From JAWXUU01 sp044426085 (lineage in GTDB: Bacteria; Bacillota; Clostridia; Christensenellales; CAMQZB01): 64,000 bases of DNA. Location of the stretch: positions 62,001-126,000 of the forward strand of contig JAWXUU010000006.1 of the NCBI GenBank assembly GCA_044426085.1, in the 5' to 3' direction. The notes below the pieces were generated by a model that made no database searches, was not told where the DNA came from, and was given only the letters and a program-made list of their open reading frames with translations. Each line of letters starts with the position of its first letter. Position 1 is the stretch's first letter. Shown in pieces: positions 26,281 through 35,130 of the stretch. Made by a program: the position numbers and the translations under genes.

Positions 26281-28092
26281 ATGACAAGACAAGATTTAAG
26301 AAACATCGCGATTATCGCGCACGTAGACCATGGCAAGACAACATTGGTTGATGAGATGCTCAAACAAGGTGGCATTTATCGCGAAAATCAAGCGACTGAA
26401 GAGCGCGTTATGGATAACAACGCACTTGAAAAAGAACGCGGTATCACTATTCTAGCAAAAAACACATCGATTTTTTATAAGGACATTAAAATCAACGTTA
26501 TCGACACACCAGGACATGCCGACTTTTCCGGCGAAGTTGAACGTGTGCTTAAAATGGTTTCAGGCGTTTTGCTTTTGGTTGACGCAGCGGAAGGCCCTAT
26601 GCCACAAACCCGTTTTGTTTTGTCAAAAGCGCTAGATCTTGGACACAAAGTTATCATCGTTGTGAACAAAATCGACCGTCCTGACGCTCGCCTTTCTGAA
26701 GTTCAAGATGAAATTTTGGAACTTCTTTTCGACCTTGGCGCAAGCGACGACCAAATTGAATCGCCAATCGTGTTCTGTTCTGGCAGACACGGTACTGCTT
26801 CGCTTGATTATAACAGTCAAGCGGAAGATTTGACTCCACTTTTCGAAAAAATCATTTCTTATATCGAACCACCTGAAGGTGAAATCGAACAGCCACTTCA
26901 ACTTTTGGTTTCTGCAATCGATTATAACGAATACGTTGGCAGAATTGGTATTGGCAAAATTGAAAGGGGTACAATCAAACTCAATCAAGAAGTTTCAATC
27001 TGCAACCACCACAACGCTGACATTTCTTATAAGGGCAGAATTCAAACGCTTATGGAAATTGAAGGGCTTGGAAGAAAGAACGTTGAAAGCGCAGACATGG
27101 GCGACATCGTTTGTATTTCTGGTATTGAAAACATCTTTATCGGCGACACAATCACAGCGACAACTTGCGTTGAACCTGTGGAATTCGTGAAAATTGGCGA
27201 ACCTACTGTTGAAATGACATTCTCTGTTAATGACAGTCCGTTTGCGGGCAGAGAAGGTAAGTTTGTAACAACGCGCCAACTTCGTGCAAGACTTTTCAAA
27301 GAACTTTTGAAAGACGTTTCTCTTCGCGTTTACGAAACTGAATCTGCAGATTCTTTCCGCGTTTGCGGTCGTGGCGAAATGCACCTTTCTATTCTTATCG
27401 AAAACATGCGTCGTGAAGGCTTCGAGTTTTCTGTTTCTACACCAAAAGTGCTTATGAAAGAAAACCTTGGTGTTATGCAAGAGCCGTTTGATAAGCTTGT
27501 TGTTGACGTTCCAACGCAATATTCTGGCGCTATCATGGACAAAATGGGTAAAAGAAAAGGCGAACTTTTGAACATGAACCCAGGCGAAACGCGTATCAAA
27601 ATGGAATTCCTTATCCCATCGCGTGGACTTTTTGGTTACAGATCAGAATTCTTGACTGACACAAAAGGTGAAGGCATCTTGAGTTCGGTTTTCTCTGATT
27701 ATATGCCTGTGAAAGGTGACATCGTGAGAAGAAGTGTCGGCTCGCTTATCGCTTTTGAAGCGGGCGAAGCAAACACATACGGACTTCACAACGCGCAAGA
27801 CCGTGGACAAATGTTCATTTCTCCGCAAACAAAAGTTTACGAAGGCATGATCGTGGGCGTTGCGCCAAAAGCGGGCGACCTTTCTGTCAACGTATGCAAG
27901 AAAAAACAAGTTTCAAACATGCGTGCTTCAGGCTCGGACGAAACTCTTCGCCTTATCACTCCAAAAAATCTTTCGCTTGAAGAATGCCTAGAATTCCTTA
28001 ACGACGACGAACTTTTGGAAGTTACTCCACTCACATTAAGAATCAGAAAAAGAATTCTGAACAAAGGTGCTAGGGAGAGAGCTAGTAAGTAG
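26281..28092 (+). CDS. typA: translational GTPase TypA/BipA
   Basis: Ribosome-binding GTPase that aids 50S assembly and stress or cold adaptation. 603 aa. G motifs: G1 AHVDHGKTT, G2-region ERGITI, G3 DTPGHADF, G4 NKIDRPDA, G5 SGRHG. The EF-G-like domains III and V and the BipA-specific C-terminal domain (GLFGYRSEFLTDTKGEG; LRLITPKNLSLEECLEF) are complete. AAAGGA precedes the ATG. The TAG stop is the first three bases of the outer module of repeat R9 (taggcgatggttg). Confidence 0.97.
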   Translation: MTRQDLRNIAIIAHVDHGKTTLVDEMLKQGGIYRENQATEERVMDNNALEKERGITILAKNTSIFYKDIKINVIDTPGHADFSGEVERVLKMVSGVLLLVDAAEGPMPQTRFVLSKALDLGHKVIIVVNKIDRPDARLSEVQDEILELLFDLGASDDQIESPIVFCSGRHGTASLDYNSQAEDLTPLFEKIISYIEPPEGEIEQPLQLLVSAIDYNEYVGRIGIGKIERGTIKLNQEVSICNHHNADISYKGRIQTLMEIEGLGRKNVESADMGDIVCISGIENIFIGDTITATTCVEPVEFVKIGEPTVEMTFSVNDSPFAGREGKFVTTRQLRARLFKELLKDVSLRVYETESADSFRVCGRGEMHLSILIENMRREGFEFSVSTPKVLMKENLGVMQEPFDKLVVDVPTQYSGAIMDKMGKRKGELLNMNPGETRIKMEFLIPSRGLFGYRSEFLTDTKGEGILSSVFSDYMPVKGDIVRRSVGSLIAFEAGEANTYGLHNAQDRGQMFISPQTKVYEGMIVGVAPKAGDLSVNVCKKKQVSNMRASGSDETLRLITPKNLSLEECLEFLNDDELLEVTPLTLRIRKRILNKGARERASK

Positions 28093-28310
28093 GCGATGGT
28101 TGTCTAGATACAAATTTCTGCACCACTTTGAAAAATTAAAAATTAAAAATTAAAAATTAAAAATTAAAAATTGTGGTAAAGCACTCGCGGTGCTCGTGCA
28201 ATCTATATTTAAAATGATAATGGGAGCGTTACTTGTTAATAGTAACGCTCCCATTCTAATTTCAAATATAATAGCATGCACGAACAAAGTTAGTGTTTTA
28301 CCACAATTGT
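28090..28310. repeat. structured intergenic repeat, copy R9
   Basis: Core at 28170-28307 with an exceptionally regular central stem, atgggagcgttact / agtaacgctcccat. The outer ctagatacaaa module on the left starts at the typA stop codon. No heptads follow on the right. Confidence 0.9.
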
Positions 28311-28350
28311 GACCTACTAAATGATAAGTATTTTACAAATTGATATTAAA

Positions 28351-28382
28351 AAAGAAGGTCAGACGCATCCAACCTTCTTAAG
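28351..28382 (-). terminator. intrinsic terminator of the Abi-type gene
   Basis: On the minus strand, aagaaggtt / accttctt with an 11-nt loop is followed by six T residues. The rest of the 28310-28492 gap is A/T-rich with nothing further recognised. Confidence 0.65.
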
Positions 28383-28492
28383 ATGCAATCTAAGATTTAA
28401 ATAAAATCATAAATATACATCGCACTTACATATATATATTAACATATTTGTTATAATTATGCAATACTTTTATTAGTTATTTAACTAAATTT

Positions 28493-29482
28493 CTAGCTAT
28501 TTTTGACAAATAATCGCAACTCTTGTATTTTTTTCTTACTTTGAGTCCCTATACATCTAGTATATTCAGAAAATGGTAAAATGTTGTACAATCTAACTGC
28601 TATCGCTTCATATTTATTTATAAATGTCGCTACTTCTGTTTTTGACACACCTAATTTTCTTAGCATCATAACAATAAAGATTATGTAATCTATCGAATAT
28701 TCAAAATCTATCATTGAAATATTAGTATCTTGTTCGACACTCTTTTTTACTGATTTATCAATTGATGCCGACCTAAATCTTCCGTCATAGACAACGCCAT
28801 TATGAGCTACTGCATTTCTTAAATCTTTTAAAAAGAATATATATCTGTGAAGTAATTCACCATTTGAATTATTGACTTTATTTATATGCAATTTTTCTGA
28901 TATATCTAATTTTAAAACTGGCTTAAGTGCTAAAATAAAATTACCAAATTCGCCAAGTGTTAAGACTTCGAAAATTGCCCATATTGGGATATCTTCATTT
29001 TGTTTATTGACAAAATTGCATATAATTTTATTTCTTGCAGAATACTTTTCCTTTATTACAGCATATATCCTTTGTTGAAGATTAACCTTTTTTTGCTGAA
29101 TGGCTAATGATGCTTTATCATTTAAGCCATTTCTTCTTGCGTAAAAATAGTTGTTTAGAGCAATATGTTCTACTTTTTTTAAACTAGAATCATTTGTATA
29201 GTCTAGGATTTCACACAATGCAACATTCTTTATCGCTGTTTCAATAAACATGACCTTACTATATAATAAATCCTTTAATGAATTATCAAAATCAGTGATA
29301 GCTATTAGTTGATTGATATCCGTTATTTTTAAATGATTTTTGCTGTTATTATAAAATCGATATCCCTTAAATGAATGATAATACCCATTGTTTGTGAGCC
29401 ACGATTTATTTTTGCTCCAGATGTCTATCCCGTGTCTATCCCTCAGATGCTTCATCAATGAATTTATTGATTTATACTCCAT
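28493..29482 (-). CDS. Abi family protein (AbiD/AbiF-like, Abi_2)
   Basis: 329 aa. The start (SINSLMKHLRDRHGIDI ... LTNNGYYHSFKGYRF) matches the N-terminus of Abi_2 proteins, which open with a short helix-loop and a Y-(R/K)-GY-F stretch. A central segment, FLKDLRNAVAHNGVVYDGRF, contains the R-N-x(3)-H motif shared with HEPN-type RNases. Abi proteins of this class block phage growth by killing or arresting the infected cell. The gene is visibly more A/T-rich than its neighbours, has its own terminator and no partner. It is probably an acquired, toxin-like defence gene. AGGAG precedes the ATG. Confidence 0.75.
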   Translation of the reverse strand: MEYKSINSLMKHLRDRHGIDIWSKNKSWLTNNGYYHSFKGYRFYNNSKNHLKITDINQLIAITDFDNSLKDLLYSKVMFIETAIKNVALCEILDYTNDSSLKKVEHIALNNYFYARRNGLNDKASLAIQQKKVNLQQRIYAVIKEKYSARNKIICNFVNKQNEDIPIWAIFEVLTLGEFGNFILALKPVLKLDISEKLHINKVNNSNGELLHRYIFFLKDLRNAVAHNGVVYDGRFRSASIDKSVKKSVEQDTNISMIDFEYSIDYIIFIVMMLRKLGVSKTEVATFINKYEAIAVRLYNILPFSEYTRCIGTQSKKKIQELRLFVKNS

Positions 29483-29510
29483 ACAATACTCCTAGCTTAT
29501 TTAAGCAATT

Positions 29511-32003
29511 TTAACCACATTTACTATATCCACAGTTTCTGCAGATGTTGCAACCGCCTTCGTGTTCTAGGATTCCGCCACATTCGGGGCAGCTGTCGTG
29601 GGCTGGGCCGTAGTTTTGTTGGACTGATTTTTCGATTGGGGCAGACACCACATCTTTCACTTTTGTTGTGCCGATGGGCATTTTCATTGTTTCGGCTGGG
29701 GAAGTGCTGTCGCCGAATTTGCCTTCGATTTGTTTATATTGTTCGTTGATTACGTTCACTTTTTGAATGATTTTGGCAATCGCGTCTGGGCAAGATGTGC
29801 ATTTCATGCCTGATTGGCGGATTGTTGATGGGCAACGGATACCTTTTAGTTGACCGATGATATCTTCCGCTTCGATTCCGCTTCGAAGAGCAAGCGAAAC
29901 CAACCTTGCTGTTGCTTCTGATTGAGAAGGGCAACCGCCCGCTTTGCCTGTGTTTGTGAAGATTTCCACTATGCCTTTTTCATCAAAGTTTGCTGTGATA
30001 TAAAGGTTGCCACAACCGATACCAACTTTTTCGGTGAAACCTTGCACCACCGCTGGGCGTGGGCGTGGTTTTGGCACGAAGTTTTCTTCGTAGCTGTTTG
30101 GGCAATCTGTGCAGTTTTGTGGGTCGCACGCTTTCACAACGCTTGCACCTTCCACCATAACTGGAACTTCAACGATTTTTTCCACTTCAACAATCTTTTC
30201 GACTTCGACGATTTTTTCCACTTCCACAATCTTTTCGATTTCCACGATTTTTTCAACTTCCACAATCTTTTCAACTGTTGCCGTTTCAGCTTCAACCGAT
30301 TTGATGTTCAAAACTTGGTTTTGTCTGCTTCCGTCACGATAGATTGTTGTGCCTTTACAGCCAAGTTTATATGCAAGTTTGTAAACTTCGTCCACATCTT
30401 CTTTTGTTGCACTGTTTTGGAAATTAACCGTTTTTGAAACGGCATTATCTGTATATTTTTGGAAAGCGGCAAGCACTTTGACATGCCAAATTGGTGAGAT
30501 ATCATGTGAAGAAACAAACACGCGCTTGAGGTCTTCTGGGAGTTCTTCGATGTGGGCAAGCGTGCCTTCGTTGATGATTTTTTTCATGAGTTCATCTGAA
30601 TATAGACCCCTTGCGACAAGGGCATTTTTCAAGATTTCATGAGTTTCCACAAGCTGAGTGCCGTCCATGATGTTTCTGATATACGCATACGCAAAAACTG
30701 GTTCGATACCAGAAGAACAGCCCGCAAGAAGAGAAAGAGTGCCCGTTGGCGCAATAGTTGTTACTGTGCCGTTGCGGACTGGCTTATCGTTTCTGAAAAT
30801 ACTGTCATTGAAAAGTGGGAACGCACCGCGAAGTGTCGCAAGATATTCGCTGTGTTTTTTGCCTGTTTCTGTGAGAAAGCTCATGATTTCTTCAGCTTTT
30901 TCCACGCACTGTTCGCTGTCGTATGGGATACCAAGAATAAGCATCAAATCGGAAAAGCCCATGATACCAAGCCCGATTTTTCTTGTTTGGCGAGTGACTT
31001 CATCAATCTTTTCGATAGGGTATTTATTAACTTCGATAACGTTATCAAGGAAGTGAACAGCTTTTTTGATTGTGTTTTCATATTTTTCCCAATCGATTTC
31101 TATGCCGTTTTCAGTTTCTTTCGCCATTTCAATCAAGTTGATAGAGCCAAGGTTGCAACTTTCGTACGGCAACAGTGGTTGTTCGCCACAAGGGTTTGTG
31201 GCTTCGATTGGACCTTGCTTTGGAACGATGTTGAACTTGTTCACTCTGTCAAGGAATATAATGCCAGGTTCGCCGTTCAGCCATGCTGATTCCACAATTT
31301 TATCGTAGACCATTTTGGCAGAAAGCTGACCTGTGATTTGTTTTGTTGATGGGTCGATAAGGTCATACATTTCATCCGCTTCAACCGCGTTCATGAATTT
31401 TTCTGTTATGCCGATAGAGATGTTGAAGTTTGTGATTTCTGCATTGTCTTTTTTGCAGTTGATAAAAGAAAGGATATCAGGGTGATCAACGTTCAAAATG
31501 CCCATGTTTGCACCGCGACGTGTTCCACCTTGTTTCACAGCTTCTGTTGCGGCATTGAAAACTTTCATAAAGCTTACAGGGCCAGATGCAACACCGCCAG
31601 TTGATTTCACAACCGCGCCACTGCTTCTTAGGCGAGAGAAAGAAAATCCCGTTCCGCCACCGCTTTTGTGAACCAGCGCAGCGTTCTTGATTGTTTCAAA
31701 AATCTCTTCCATAGAATCAGGAACAGGCAAAACAAAACAAGCAGAAAGTTGCCCCAAATCTTTTCCCGCATTCATAAGCGTTGGAGAGTTAGGCAAAAAT
31801 TCCATGTTTGTCATCATTTCATAAAATTCATTTTGCGTGTGCAAAACAGCTTCGTCGCTCGCACCAAATACTTTGTCTGCCGAAGCAATAGCCCCCGCAA
31901 CCCTTTCAAATAGCCCTTCTACCGTTTCGATAGTGTTGCCATCCTTGTCGCGTGAAAGATATCTGCGCTCTAAAACTGTTCTTGCATTGTCTCTTATTTT
32001 CAT
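29511..32003 (-). CDS. nrdJ: adenosylcobalamin-dependent (class II) ribonucleoside reductase
   Basis: Reduces ribonucleotides to deoxyribonucleotides. 830 aa. Visible motifs: NSPTLMNAG and the redox Cys in LSACFVLPVPDS (~80), GGTGFSFSRLRS, TRRGANMG, and NPCGEQPLLPYESCNLGSINL with the radical Cys (~290). APTGTLSLLAGCSSGIEP and GCKGTTIYRDGSR are also present. The C-terminus has TSCPD-type and zinc-ribbon segments (CPECGGIL ... CRNCGYSKC). Residues ~575-611 are six copies of EKIVEV, an unusual insert. The ATG at 32003 follows GGGGG. Two NrdR boxes and a promoter lie upstream. Confidence 0.95.
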   Translation of the reverse strand: MKIRDNARTVLERRYLSRDKDGNTIETVEGLFERVAGAIASADKVFGASDEAVLHTQNEFYEMMTNMEFLPNSPTLMNAGKDLGQLSACFVLPVPDSMEEIFETIKNAALVHKSGGGTGFSFSRLRSSGAVVKSTGGVASGPVSFMKVFNAATEAVKQGGTRRGANMGILNVDHPDILSFINCKKDNAEITNFNISIGITEKFMNAVEADEMYDLIDPSTKQITGQLSAKMVYDKIVESAWLNGEPGIIFLDRVNKFNIVPKQGPIEATNPCGEQPLLPYESCNLGSINLIEMAKETENGIEIDWEKYENTIKKAVHFLDNVIEVNKYPIEKIDEVTRQTRKIGLGIMGFSDLMLILGIPYDSEQCVEKAEEIMSFLTETGKKHSEYLATLRGAFPLFNDSIFRNDKPVRNGTVTTIAPTGTLSLLAGCSSGIEPVFAYAYIRNIMDGTQLVETHEILKNALVARGLYSDELMKKIINEGTLAHIEELPEDLKRVFVSSHDISPIWHVKVLAAFQKYTDNAVSKTVNFQNSATKEDVDEVYKLAYKLGCKGTTIYRDGSRQNQVLNIKSVEAETATVEKIVEVEKIVEIEKIVEVEKIVEVEKIVEVEKIVEVPVMVEGASVVKACDPQNCTDCPNSYEENFVPKPRPRPAVVQGFTEKVGIGCGNLYITANFDEKGIVEIFTNTGKAGGCPSQSEATARLVSLALRSGIEAEDIIGQLKGIRCPSTIRQSGMKCTSCPDAIAKIIQKVNVINEQYKQIEGKFGDSTSPAETMKMPIGTTKVKDVVSAPIEKSVQQNYGPAHDSCPECGGILEHEGGCNICRNCGYSKCG
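30169..30280. repeat. 18-bp tandem repeats within nrdJ
   Basis: Six imperfect 18-bp units encode the hexapeptide E-K-I-V-E-V/I. Codon choices differ between units while the amino acids are kept. Confidence 0.85.
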
Positions 32004-32053
32004 GTCAATACCCCCATATCTACCATTTTTTTCCAAATAAAATTTTTGCCAAA

Positions 32054-32069
32054 ACACTACATATAGTGT
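32054..32069. promoter_or_regulatory. NrdR box, promoter-distal side
   Basis: acactacatatagtgt matches the NrdR operator pattern acaCwAtATaTwGtgt. It is located between the nrdJ transcription start and the start codon. Confidence 0.75.
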
Positions 32070-32089
32070 TTTTTGCACGAAACAAGAGT

Positions 32090-32118
32090 ATTATACCACA
32101 AGATGTAGTGTTTTGCAA
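32090..32118 (-). promoter_or_regulatory. promoter of nrdJ
   Basis: On the minus strand, a -35 TTGCAA (32113-32118) and a -10 TATAAT (32090-32095) are 17 bp apart. The spacer is almost exactly filled by the second NrdR box. Confidence 0.75.
32096..32111. promoter_or_regulatory. NrdR box, within the nrdJ promoter spacer
   Basis: ccacaagatgtagtgt is the second, less symmetrical box. Centre-to-centre distance to the first is 42 bp, about four helical turns, so both are on the same DNA face. Confidence 0.7.
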
Positions 32119-32282
32119 TAATTCAGATACAATAATTTTCTATTTTTTATATATGAATTGTAAAGTTTTCTAGCTGCAAATTTATGCACCACGTTTTTTA
32201 AATTGAAAGGCGAAAGGCGGGAAATTCAATCCTTTGAAAATTCGCGCTTTTTTGTGAATTTCCGAATTGTTTTTAATAAAAA

Positions 32283-32325
32283 AGCACCTTGTCAAAATGC
32301 TTGAACGCAAAATTGATAAGGTGCA
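32283..32325 (-). terminator. terminator-like hairpin after the truncated binding-protein gene
   Basis: gcaccttgtcaa / ttgataaggtgc with flanking A/T runs. The stretch 32119-32282 contains a remnant of the repeat outer module (ctgcaaatttatgcaccac near 32173) and no gene. Confidence 0.55.
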
Positions 32326-32378
32326 TATTTATAAATATAAGTTCTTTTAATAATATTATATTATGTTATGTTATATTA

Positions 32379-32677
32379 TTAGTTCATTCCTACTTCTAGG
32401 TCTGAAAGCATTGTGTCCATTGCTGTCACGCCACCTTCAACCATGTACCAGATAATTGGGTCAAGGAATACTACGTTTCCATTTTGCCAAGCTGATGTTT
32501 GACCTACGATTTCGTTGTTTAGTAGGTCGTATGCTGCAGTTGCACCTTCTGTGCCGATTGCTGAATCGCGATCAAGAACAAAGATGTAGTCTGGATTCAT
32601 CACAAGAAGAGCTTCATAGCTCGCTGCATCGCCGTGTGATGTGTCGATATCTGTTCCAACGTTTTCAATCCTTAGCG
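32379..32677 (-). pseudogene. C-terminal fragment of an ABC transporter substrate-binding protein (iron/siderophore type)
   Basis: About 98 codons remain in frame, from immediately after the upstream HAD stop codon to 32379. Residues such as HGDAASYEALLVMNPDYIFVLDRDSA and GQTSAWQNGNVVFLDPIIWYMVEGG match the C-terminal lobe of periplasmic-binding-protein-like siderophore receptors (FhuD/BtuF fold). The signal peptide and N-terminal lobe are absent, and no permease or ATPase is adjacent. The truncation point coincides with the end of the HAD gene (32678), which suggests a deletion joined the two. An internal ATG at 32603 could give a 74-aa peptide, but this is probably not functional. Confidence 0.8.
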
Positions 32678-33496
32678 TTACTCCACTTCGATAAGTTTTG
32701 CCACGCCACTAAGCACCACGTCGGGTTTTATTTCGCTGGTTTCCAGCCATTCTTTTGTGGTTTCGCCCGTCATGACAAGCGTTGCCACGAAGCCGTTTGC
32801 TATGCCAAATGCTATGTCTGTTGCTAGTCTGTCGCCAACCATGGCGATTTTATCAGCGGGCACGCCGGCTATGCTTTTTATCACTTCGGCGATTGCTGTG
32901 TGTGGTTTTCCGCAGATGACAGATGGCATTTTGCCCGTTGAGCTTTTAATAAGCGCCATCATCGCGCCGATATCAGGCTGATAAACCACATCGGCGGGGC
33001 AGTTGATATCGGGGTGAGTTGCGATATAATCTGAACCGAGCGTTATATATCTTGTGATTTTGACAAGTTTTTCATAGGTGAGCTCTTTATCGTATCCCAA
33101 AACGCAGATGTCGGGAATGTTCGGCAGTTGGCACAAAACACCTTTTTCGTCGTTCCACATGTTGATTCCGCTATCTTCGAATTCACTTTTTAAACTTTCT
33201 GTGCCCACCAAATAGACACTTTTGCCGTTGCAATTTTGTTTGAGATAATAAATCGTTGCGCCACCAGCTGTCAAAATGTCACTTTTGTCGCATTCAAGAC
33301 CCATGCCGAGCAGTTTTTCGTGGTATTTCGACGTTGAAACAGAAGAATTGTTTGTGAGAAAGATAATTTTTTTGCCGATTTGCTTCAAATGCGTTATCGC
33401 TTCCTTCACGCCATCCAAAAGCTTACCTTCGAGATATATTGTGCCGTCGAGATCAAACAGATAACATTCCACATCGCTGAATTTTTCCAAACCCAT
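32678..33496 (-). CDS. HAD-IIA family phosphatase (NagD/AraL-like)
   Basis: 272 aa. Motif I DLDGTIYLEG near residue 15 with the nucleophile Asp, motif II LTNNSS (~48), the C2-type cap, motif III Lys in VICGKPH (~194), and motif IV MVGDRLATDIAFG (~218). This is the layout of HAD-IIA phosphatases acting on sugar or glycerol phosphates. Substrate unknown. AAAGGA upstream. It directly abuts the truncated binding-protein fragment and may be the left border of a deletion. Confidence 0.88.
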   Translation of the reverse strand: MGLEKFSDVECYLFDLDGTIYLEGKLLDGVKEAITHLKQIGKKIIFLTNNSSVSTSKYHEKLLGMGLECDKSDILTAGGATIYYLKQNCNGKSVYLVGTESLKSEFEDSGINMWNDEKGVLCQLPNIPDICVLGYDKELTYEKLVKITRYITLGSDYIATHPDINCPADVVYQPDIGAMMALIKSSTGKMPSVICGKPHTAIAEVIKSIAGVPADKIAMVGDRLATDIAFGIANGFVATLVMTGETTKEWLETSEIKPDVVLSGVAKLIEVE

Positions 33497-33527
33497 ATTT
33501 TCACTTTTCCTTTATAGTATTTTAAGC

Positions 33528-33554
33528 AAAAAGGGAACTTTCGCTCCCTTTTGT
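33528..33554 (-). terminator. intrinsic terminator of the zinc-ribbon membrane protein gene
   Basis: On the minus strand, aaaagggagc and gttcccttttt enclose a GAAA-type loop, followed by T-rich sequence. Confidence 0.7.
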
Positions 33555-33562
33555 TTTATTCT

Positions 33563-34651
33563 TTAGTTATTTATATTTTTATATGTTTTTCTTACCAAAA
33601 TCAGATGCAACACAAAGATTGTTAGTGCGCCGATTGCAAAAACATAACAAGCCACGCCGATTGTTCTGAATCCGAACAAATACCACATCATCCAAATGCC
33701 GAACAAGTGGCAGATGACTGCAAGCGCGTTGAGCGTTGCAACCGCCCATTTTGGAACGATTGAAATCATTGTTGCAATTCCGCCAACAACGGCGAACATC
33801 ATGCCGAAATTCATGGCAAACGGCAAATGACTGCCGATAAGTTCATATTTTGCAAGCAGTTTTGAGCCGTATAGTATGTATGGATACACACTTGGGAACA
33901 CATCGCGAAGAGAAACGAACACCGCACTGGACATTTGATATCCCAAAACGTCGCCGTAGTCATGCGAAAGATATACCGTTGCAAGCCCGATTGCTGTGTA
34001 GACACACATCCAAAGGAAAAGACCAAACAAAATCATTTTGTTTTGTTCTTTTTGTGGCTGATAAGAAACTACGCTTGTTTCAAACGTGCGAGTTTGGAAT
34101 TCACTGCTGTCGAATTCTTGATTGCTTGCTTGCGGAGTTGTTTTTTCGACTTCTTCGCTTGCAAGAGTTTCAATATATGGCACGGCAGGAACAGGATCAC
34201 GCTCTTCTTCCTTTTTGCCACCCAAAATATCAGGCGCTTTATCGTATATCGCGAAAAGCGGATTTTGATTGTTGAATTCTTCCATAGTTTTTGGGCGTGG
34301 TGGGTTTTCGGCAACGTGCATTTCTTCGCTGATTTTTTCCGCTTCAGCAGATTTTTCAGGTTGGATTTGCGCCACAGCACTTTCATCTTGATCAACAGTG
34401 ATATTTGAAAGCGAAACTTGCCCCGCGTTTTCTGGCTTTGGTGCGACAGTGACTTCACCGCTTGCTTTCACCGCTGTTTCTGGTGGCAAAACCCTGTGGC
34501 AATACGGACAGATGATTGTTCCAAGTGCAATTCTTGATTTGCAATAAGAACAAAGCTTTTCTTCCACAACCGCAAGATTATCCGACCCACAACGACTGCA
34601 AGAAATGGCATTCCCTTCACACATGTTTGAGCATTCACGACATATCTTCAT
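33563..34651 (-). CDS. zinc-ribbon-containing membrane protein, function unknown
   Basis: 362 aa. The N-terminus has three short zinc-knuckle pairs (CRECSNMC, CSRCGSDN, CSYCKSRI ... CPYCHRVLPP) within ~60 residues. A long acidic, Pro/Glu-rich linker follows (~70-195), then five or so membrane segments (MILFGLFLWMCVYTAIGLATVYL onwards). The linker is low complexity and probably disordered. No catalytic motif. Such zinc-ribbon plus membrane proteins are common in Firmicutes and uncharacterised. Its own terminator follows. Confidence 0.75.
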   Translation of the reverse strand: MKICRECSNMCEGNAISCSRCGSDNLAVVEEKLCSYCKSRIALGTIICPYCHRVLPPETAVKASGEVTVAPKPENAGQVSLSNITVDQDESAVAQIQPEKSAEAEKISEEMHVAENPPRPKTMEEFNNQNPLFAIYDKAPDILGGKKEEERDPVPAVPYIETLASEEVEKTTPQASNQEFDSSEFQTRTFETSVVSYQPQKEQNKMILFGLFLWMCVYTAIGLATVYLSHDYGDVLGYQMSSAVFVSLRDVFPSVYPYILYGSKLLAKYELIGSHLPFAMNFGMMFAVVGGIATMISIVPKWAVATLNALAVICHLFGIWMMWYLFGFRTIGVACYVFAIGALTIFVLHLILVRKTYKNINN

Positions 34652-34821
34652 ATATATCTCCCTTTGCTAGTTATATTATTTACTTATACTTTCCAAAAAA
34701 ATGCATACTTCCAGCATTTCTACCATTATATAACCTTTTTGCGGACTTGTCAATATTTATTTGAATAAAATCCACCAAAAGGACGATTTGGGAGCATTCT
34801 GCGTGTAGAAGGAGGATTTTA

Positions 34822-35110
34822 AAAGTGAAAAGTGTCGCTAGCGTAGCGTACGCCTGAAAGTGAAAAGTGAAAATTAAAAATTAAAAATTAAAAATTAAAA
34901 ATTAAAAATTGTGGTAAGGCACTCGCCTTCGGCTCGTGCTTTCAATTATATGTAATATGGAAAGAGCATTACTTGTTAATAGTAACGCTCTTCTAATAAT
35001 TTCAAATATTAATAGCATGCACGAGCAACGCGAGTGCTTACCACAATTTTTAATTTTTAATTTTTAATTTTTATCGAGCTCGCAGAGCGAAGCCTGTTTT
35101 TAATTTTTAA
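34822..35110. repeat. structured intergenic repeat, copy R10, with side modules
   Basis: Core at 34908-35047, central stem agagcattac / gtaacgctct. The left flank begins with the gctagcgtagcgtacgcc module and gtgaaaa units before switching to aaaaatt heptads. The right flank has the tcgagctcgcagagcgaagc module. The rest of the 34652-34821 gap is A/T-rich with no gene. Confidence 0.9.
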
Positions 35111-35130
35111 TTAGCAAAGCTACGCTTTGC
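35111..35130 (-). terminator. hairpin spanning the DUF3810-like gene stop codon
   Basis: gcaaagc-gTA-gctttgc: the TAG stop is in the loop, and R10 follows. Confidence 0.55.
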
